Shown here: piece after piece, positions 57,376 through 64,000 of the stretch
Layout: the number at the start of each line of letters is the position of its first letter
Numbering within the stretch: the first letter of the stretch is position 1
Assembly (NCBI RefSeq): GCF_050436995.1
Contig: NC_134753.1
Span: forward strand, 8,556,001-8,620,000
DNA from: Anticarsia gemmatalis
Taxonomy: Eukaryota > Arthropoda > Insecta > Lepidoptera > Erebidae
DNA: 64,000 nt
Reading direction: 5' to 3'
Notes under the pieces: model-generated
Seen by the model: only the letters and a program-made list of their open reading frames with translations
What the model was told of the DNA's origin: nothing
Databases searched by the model: none
Made by a program: the position numbers and the translations under genes

Positions 57376-57559
57376 ATTTGATGGCTTCCGTTCCATTGCG
57401 TCGTGGTCGTGGGTTCGATTCTCACACGGAAAAATAATTAGTGTACTATAGGTGTTTCGGTACTGGTTGTACCTTGTGTCCGTTGTTTCTATGTTTGTAA
57501 AAGTCCCCGCGACGACTGAAAAGAGCAATTCTCAGAGCGGAAGTTGACTTTTGAAAAAT
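57376..57559 (+). mobile_element. SINE-t, best copy
   Basis: The head has TTGATGGCTTCCGTTCCATT (weak A box) and GGGTTCGATTC at 57411-57421 (B box, matches the polymerase III consensus). The body continues GTGTACTATAGGTGTTTCGG, GTGTCCGTTGTTTCTATG, GTTTGTAAAAGTCCCCGCGA and AGAGCAATTCTCAGAGCGGA. It shares the body with 18318-18432 and 39627-39735. Only the 3' boundary is approximate. Confidence 0.75.
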
Positions 57560-59289
57560 ATGACGAAACTTATGAATACGTAACATTGTGTACCTACTTA
57601 CTTTACTTGGGAAAAGTCTTAATATTTTAACAGGGCCATTTTTAATGAAAGTACCCCAGAGGGTACATTTTTACTGAAATTTCAGGATGATTGTCAATCA
57701 CAAGTCACATTTCATCCTCTTAACGCCTGTAGGTTCTGTTTTAAAAGGTGGAAAATCTTGCACTATTTAGAAACGGTATTTTACCTCTCGCTAGGTAAAA
57801 TGCGTTTTTTTCGGCAACTTTTGTTATTCGGCCAGTGCAGTCAGTTCTGTGAAGTCTACGTTCCTATTAATTGACAATGCTGGAAGCTTGTGGTATGCGA
57901 ATTTGATTGACAATTTTGTCAATTTTCAGGCGAAATATTCTGTTTTGACTACTTTTCCGTTATTGTTCGAAAAATGTCCATGTATTTTTATAATTTTATT
58001 GTATGAAGAAGAAAGCAGATAAATTAAAAAGTATTTCTTGTTGTAACAATAAACTTTCACTTTAGTAAAAGATAATACACCGATAGAAATTAAAATATCG
58101 TTGTTAGTTCTAAATCAAACCACTACGCGATTCATTTATGAACACAAAAGGGAACTTAAATAAAATTTATTTATGCAATTCAATGAATTTCGTACCTTCA
58201 GTCCGTAGTTTTTGTAGAGTTCATTACTTAGCTTCAGAGGGTACGAGAGTCAGAAGAATTGGGGCGTAACATATCGATAAACGCTTCCCCTTCTTCTTGA
58301 ATGTGACGGGAATCCGTTCTGTGTTAAATCTTAAGATGTTGTTCACATTTATATCGGGAAGTGTTCCATATATGGGACGGCTTCACATAAGTTAGTCTAT
58401 CAACAAAACGAGAACCGTATAATAATGTGTTTATCTAAAAATGCGATACGAAAAATACGTTAAACTGGTTCGGTTTGTGTTGATTATTTACTGAATTAGA
58501 AAAGCATCTTACGTATCTTTGGCACTCAGAGTTTTAAAGGAATAGAATGTCTTAATGCTTTGCCAAAATACGCATTATGTTTTCCTTTTTCTATTTTCTT
58601 CGATTTTAATGTCTTATTTTCATATTCAGATGCAAATCTTGATTGCTGGAAGGAAATTGACGGCTTTTTTCTTTGATGCCATTATAACTTACACTTTCCT
58701 CCACGAGTTTCATGATCAGTCAATGTCAAAGACAAATATAAGTAGTAGTTTAACGAATAATTTTCGCTGTGTAATTGCAAACTTTGATATTAATGAGTAA
58801 GTATTTTCTAGCTTTTTGGTTCAAATAAATTTTTGAACATGCACATAAAGGTACCTTCAGAACAATTAATAAGTTATAGATGAATTCGGACTTTATTGAG
58901 TTGTAAATAATTTCTGACAAGTTTCTTTTTCTATAATATCATAAGTATTGTTTCCTTTTATTAAATAAGGTAATCATTCTTTTGATATCTGATCTTCAAG
59001 TATTGAAATCTACGGCACTCACTGTATTAATAACTGTAATAAAATGTTTATCTATCAAATACACAGAGAAAATTAATATAGGGTCGCTTACATTTCAGAT
59101 TTGATTGTTCAAACAGTAAGTGAGTAATCTGGTTTGTAAACTCGATTAGAATAAGTCAGTAGATTAAATGTTTCGGCTTCAAGCGAATACCTCCTCAATG
59201 GAGTTACCTTACCGCGATTCCTCGAAAGCCTAATATCAGTACAAGAATTAACATTGAATTAGATTAATGTCTTCAAGAATATATCTACA
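57560..59289. other. anonymous DNA with two tiny palindromes
   Basis: GTACCCCAGAGGGTAC near 57648 and ATTTTACCT..AGGTAAAAT near 57778-57801 are small perfect stems. No gene; the 81-codon frame at 58555-58800 has no domain. Confidence 0.4.
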
Positions 59290-59517
59290 CTAGCTGACCC
59301 GCGCAACTTCGCTTGCGTCACATAAGAGAGAATGGCTCAAAATTTCCTCCTATTGGTAGAAGCGTGATGATATACAGCCTATAACCTTCCTCGATAAATG
59401 GACTATCTAACACTGAAAGAATTTTTCAAATCAGACCAGTAGTTCCTGAGATTCGCGCGTTCAAACAAACAAACAATCAAGCAAACAAACTCTTCAGCTT
59501 TATAATATTAGTATAGA
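59290..59517 (-). mobile_element. Hel-A, complete ends
   Basis: Plus strand CTAGCTGACCCGCGCAAC at 59290 after A; GTATAGA ends at 59517 before T. It has AACACTGAAAGAATTTTTCA, CCAGTAGTTCCTGAGATTCG and a lengthened CAAACAAACAATCAAGCAAA run. The CCCCGTTTTTGTAAC block is deleted. Confidence 0.88.
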
Positions 59518-60395
59518 TTTGTATGTCTCGTGTACTGAGACCAGCTTTATCTACATGAACTAGATTGTATTTACATCTTCATAAACGAATTTCGAGTGTT
59601 ATGAGATTTTGTTGAAATGTGTATCTCTATTTATTTGCTGAGTGCTTTGTTTACCGAGAATTCTCAGAAGTAGCCTCGTGTTCGGAACCGTAGGAAATAG
59701 GATTCGGATCCTTTCGGATGCTGTGTAATTAAAAAGCGTGCATTTAACATTTTAGAGAATATAATTTAAGTCTTCTTGTATGTTTGTACACTACGAATAT
59801 GTAAACTTTAATTTAGTATTCAGTTTACCTACTGCAAAGAGATTTCAATAATTTATTTTTAAATGAAGTACGAATTACGTTTGAAATATTATTTATTACA
59901 ACATGTAATGGCATTACTTTATTACCACACAAGTCCAAAATACTTTGTTATGTTATATAAAACGTATAAAACAGTTACTTAGTCGAATAAGTAGCAAATT
60001 TGTTTTCATTCATTCTCATTTAAATAGACATTCATGATTAGGATATTATTGTGTAAAAGGTGGTTGTAGTCCAACGATAGCAGATCATTGACTGCAATAA
60101 ACTCGACGACTCTGACACGTGTGTGTTTACGTGTACCAAAATAATTTGATATGTTACACGAAACCATAAATTAGAAGTATTCATTATCGTATTAACGACG
60201 CCTATAAGTCCTTAATGCGGTTGCTAAAGGAATGAAATTGCATCGTGGCCGCGTGGCAAATGATCGTGGTTAATAATCTCATTAATTCCTTACTCACAAA
60301 AGTGTTCTCCCATCATGAGACGGGTTCTGTAATGTGTGCAAGTGGGGACTGAGTCCATAAAGAATAATATTATATACTTAGCAAAATAAATATTT
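59518..60395. other. anonymous DNA
   Basis: Nothing recognised. Confidence 0.45.
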
Positions 60396-60470
60396 CAAGG
60401 CCTAGCCCCTCCCTCATTACGGAAGGAGACCCTTGCCCAGCAGTGGGATAGTAATGGGTAATTTTTTTTA
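60396..60470 (+). mobile_element. LINE-tail, good copy
   Basis: CAAGGCCTAGCCCCTCCCTC, ATTACGGAAGGAGACCCTTG, CCCAGCAGTGGGATAGTAAT and GGGTAATTTTTTTTA. Close to the reverse of 35895-36003. 5'-truncated, no coding part. Confidence 0.7.
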
Positions 60471-61030
60471 TTCCAGGTATAACAATAATTAAGATGAGTA
60501 GTTACCTACTGCTTTAGGTGCCTTGTATTTTCGACTACAATTTTCTTTACTGAAAATGAAGCGTTCATTCAATGGTTCGTGTTCCCGATGACAATATTGT
60601 AAAAAGTAGATAAGTAAAGTTTCCAGTGAGTGCTTTTTGTCCGCTCTCGACTGTACCCGTACTGTTACAATTCAGAATAGGTCTCGATTTCCGGCAAATT
60701 GATACTGAGTGAATTGCAAACTGTAATTACTTGAATTAAGTCTTTGTTTTTTGTTTATTTTATTGACTGTATTCAAGCTACCGTTGCTTTAGTAACTTAC
60801 TCTGTAGGATAAAATACCTTATTACATAACAGAACCATATTAGATATATCTAGAATTTGTTTTATTTATAATATTAGTACTACGCGAAACCCTCTAAATA
60901 GTTGCTGAAACGAAAAGATGTGGCTCTGCGTCGTGCTATAATTATAAATTAGGCGCCGAATTCAAAAGAGTTTAAAATTGTGTGAGGTATCATGTATTTA
61001 CATATTAATCATTACAACGACAAACGTTTG
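60471..61030. other. anonymous DNA
   Basis: Nothing recognised. Confidence 0.45.
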
Positions 61031-61160
61031 ACGAGAATTTTTGTAGGATATGTTTGTCAGCGCGTCTAGCGTGCGTTGTAGGTACAAATTATTTTTGCAG
61101 TACATTTTTAAAGTCGAACTCTTGATACTCGATAGCGATAGTACTGACCGTAGCGAAACG
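61031..61160 (+). mobile_element. MITE-5, 5'-truncated
   Basis: ACGAGAATTTTTGTAGGATA, GTCAGCGCGTCTAGCGTGCG, TTTTTGCAGTACATTTTTAA, CTTGATACTCGATAGCGATA and GTACTGACCGTAGCG keep the downstream two thirds of the family. Confidence 0.65.
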
Positions 61161-62439
61161 TTCTGCTGAATATTATATTTTTCAAAATCCTCGCTTATCG
61201 TGCATTGAATCCAAGTTGTTACAACATTTTCTGATATATTTGTAGGTGTTATTTATAGCATGGTTTCATAACACTACGAAAACGTCGCCGTATTATAAGC
61301 CATCGCTTTGAAGCTATTTTAACAACAATCTGTATTGTTAGGTTTTCCCGAAGTTAATACAAAATGAATCGCCCACACCATAATGACCCACTAATTGCTG
61401 ACACAATGGTAATTTATCAAGTTTGTCGGAACTTGAAAAATACAGGGTTCTGTAGCTTGGGATAAACTACAATCTAAGATTTTATGCTGCAGTTAGTTAC
61501 TAGATTTAGTTTGATGGTGATTGCTAGTATTTTCACGATTTACTACTATCGAGTAGCTGTAAAAATGTCTTGGAAAATTTTTCGGGGAAAAATATCAACC
61601 CTGGGAAAATAAATGTAGGTACTTTCCATTCATCAGGATTTTTTTACGAAACGGTCAAAGAACTTACTATGGCAAGACTAGTTCAAATCTCGAATAAAGC
61701 TGTGACGTTTATCAGGTTCGTGATACAGGTCAGCCGAGGCAAAGTTGACTGTCTCAACTACGAAACTACTAAAATTAAACTCAGCTTTTTCTAATAGTGC
61801 AATCTAATTCATCATGACAATACATTGCTTTCGTCAAAAGAGTTTTAGAACCATTTCACTACAGAACTATGAAAAATAAGAAGTAGACCTCGTTCTATAT
61901 CCATTTTTATATTTTTCACAGCTAAGGAAGTCCATTTTAATTATTGTTATCTCACTTGGGCATGAATATTCATCATTTTCAGCTGATTAAATATATAAAC
62001 CACAGAAATCGGCTAAAATAACGTGCTAACGTTGCTAAATAATTATGCATATTAAGTAATTTCCAATAATTGTGCACTAATTTTGTATCAACTCCTTTGG
62101 CGGTTCGCGTGGGTGTGCCATGTTTGTAGTCAACATTAAATTTATTTTAGTAATGAGGAGAGATCAGAGAGAGATGAATGGCAGAGCACATTAATGCAAG
62201 AAAATAGCGAAGCCTTTAAATTTTATTCTAACTCACTCTTTGTCTTGTCCCTATTCCACAAGAAGCTTTCTTTCGCAAAAAAAGTTTTCAAGGGTCTAGC
62301 TGATGTGTCTGACCTCTAATTTCAAACTTACTAAGGTACCAATATCTTAAGAAAATAATGTACTGGTTCTATAAATTGTTCTTGGGATGAGTAATACAAA
62401 GTGCGCGCACTTAGCGAGCGTGGTACACTTCAATATGTT
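61161..62439. other. anonymous DNA
   Basis: Nothing recognised. The 74-codon frame at 61570-61794 has no domain. Confidence 0.4.
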
Positions 62440-62487
62440 AACGGTTAACCACCCTCGTTTCGGAAGGAGACACGTGCTCAGCTGACG
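62440..62487 (+). mobile_element. LINE-tail scrap
   Basis: GGTTAACCACCCTCGTTTCG then GAAGGAGACACGTGCTCAGC matches the tail core with several changes. Confidence 0.5.
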
Positions 62488-62689
62488 TACAGAACGTTAT
62501 TTAATGCTATTAATATACGAGGTTCTTGAAGCCTATTTGTAAAGTTTTAAGATAATACATCCATAATATCATATCTGTTATACCCGAATACATTTTGCCA
62601 TTAACAATGTTAATTTCATGTAATATCTAAAGGGCAGTTACCAGACTTCGGGCTGTGGGGAAATAAACTTATATAAATTAAAAAAAATA

Positions 62690-62765
62690 CTAAAATGTAG
62701 AAATCGGGAACGGAACCCAAAACCTTAAGATCAATAGTCGGATACCTTAATGACCGTGCCAGAGA
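62690..62765 (-). mobile_element. SINE-t head remnant
   Basis: On the minus strand: CTCTGGCACGGTCATTAAGG (A-box region), ACTATTGATCTTAAGG, then GGTTTTGGGTTCCGTTCCCG with a mutated B box. Order and spacing resemble a tRNA-derived SINE. Confidence 0.55.
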
Positions 62766-64000
62766 TACAATTATAAATTTAAAAGGTAGATTTTAGCTGT
62801 ATAACGTCTTTGAAAATATAATGTTGGAACATAACTCCATAGATAAACGAAGATATGAGAGCAAAGATAAAACAACTCGGTCCGCACATAGTTTCCTGCT
62901 TCCTGCGGTGAACATTACGAAAATATTTATCGGAGAACTTTGAAGGCTCGCCAAGAAGTTTCATGATAAAGTTAAGCAGAAGTTAAAAAATAATCGTTAT
63001 TTTTGCAAAGGATACGAAGAAGGTCAATAATATCAACGTTTTTCGTTATTTATTTATAGATTTTCGTCTACAATGAAGGATGTAAGAAGATAAACTATTT
63101 TCTTTTGCGTGACTTTTTGAAGAGTAGAGTATAAATCTCATTATAATAATTCAATACAAAAAATATATTAAACTTTTAAAATATTTCAGTAAAAATAATA
63201 AAACGCAGAGTTTCTTTCTATTCACATTTAATCGCAATATAAACATGTGTTGACCAAAAAAAACTCGTAACAAACATTTGTGTCCAACAGAAAACAACAA
63301 ACGTTCCCAAAAGTTGCACCAGCTTAACAAAGTAAATTATATTAGTTTCACTAGTTATTATTTTATTCATTGAGCCTCAACACTGCGTATTCTTAGCTTA
63401 GTATGTTTTTAAAAGGCAGTGAAAAAACTATAAAATATTGCGGCTCTTTGCTTAGAAAAAGGCTAGTTAATTAAGAGGAAAACAGCAATAAATCTTTCAC
63501 TTTATAAAACAATTTAACTTACACTAATTATACGTACAGGGACGAGCATAAATAAAAAAACAGTAGTTATTATACCAGCATCTTAAATGAGAGTAAATAT
63601 ATTTATGCTTGTAACTGTACGTTATTTTAGCAAATAACCAATAGTTTTCTTACAGATTCAAAACAACACCATACTCATAAACGCATATAGCAATTTATTA
63701 AGCTTTTTTACTGCTATACTGTGCTAAAACCGTTATAAGGTAGCGTTATCGAATAACGTTGTAACACAAGTCGTTTTTATTATTTGTTTTTCCATTATAC
63801 GCCGCGCCGGTTTAATTTCATCACATAAATAGGAATGTCGATTAATTTCATACGTTTTACGATATGCCTGCCATACGAGTACATACCAGACATTGTCGTA
63901 AAATAATATTCGGAAGCTTATTTTAGCAGAACAAAATGTACTGCTTTAAAACAAATAATCGTTATTTATTAATATTCTACAGATACAATATATGAAGAGC
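62766..64000. other. anonymous AT-rich DNA to the window end
   Basis: Nothing recognised. The reverse 61-codon frame at 62779-62964 has no domain. Confidence 0.45.

Overview
The window looks like intergenic or intronic DNA from a moth or butterfly (Lepidoptera). The DNA is AT-rich, no open reading frame exceeds about 140 codons, and no frame reads like a recognisable protein domain. The repeats are of kinds I know from lepidopteran genomes: short Helitrons with CTAG ends, 5S-rRNA-like and tRNA-like SINEs, short 3' tails of non-LTR retrotransposons, and small inverted-repeat DNA elements. I annotate no protein-coding gene. The species cannot be named from this sequence alone.

Names used here are local labels. 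Hel-A: begins TCTATACTAATATTATAAAG, ends in a CGCAA/TTGCG hairpin followed by CTAG. Hel-B: begins TCCTACTAATATTATAAATG, ends near a GCGA/TCGC hairpin and CTAG. Hel-C and Hel-D: single copies with related ends. MITE-5: about 175 bp with ends GTAGC..GCTAC. SINE-5S: carries a block like 5S rRNA. SINE-t: carries a tRNA-like B box. LINE-tail: a short 3' end of a non-LTR family. GTTCCGTA repeat: a further dispersed family.

Layout. 0-10 kb: two LINE tails, a SINE-5S with a 14-bp target duplication (2366-2680), a structure-rich stretch (3386-4586) ending in a 202-bp inverted repeat that is 99% identical between arms, then about 4.7 kb with nothing recognisable, then a Hel-C nested in a Hel-B. 10-24 kb: Hel-B remnants, a 494-bp fold-back element (12599-13092), and long anonymous stretches. 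24-38 kb is the densest part: five complete or near-complete Hel-A copies plus one truncated copy, a SINE-5S nested in MITE-5, a 224-bp tandem duplication that cuts a Helitron, and a MITE-5 cluster. 38-49 kb: SINE and LINE fragments, MITE-5 copies, a perfect 31-bp hairpin, and one CpG-rich patch (48470-48565) that is the only promoter-like candidate. 49.6-51.5 kb: a nest of MITE-5, a 1.5-kb DNA element, a Hel-B and a tetranucleotide microsatellite. 51.5-64 kb: mostly anonymous, with scattered SINE, LINE, MITE and Hel-A copies and a perfect 27-bp hairpin.

Since no genes were found, there is no pathway to describe. The informative content is the order of transposon insertions, the young inverted repeats that could give double-stranded RNA, and one possible regulatory patch.
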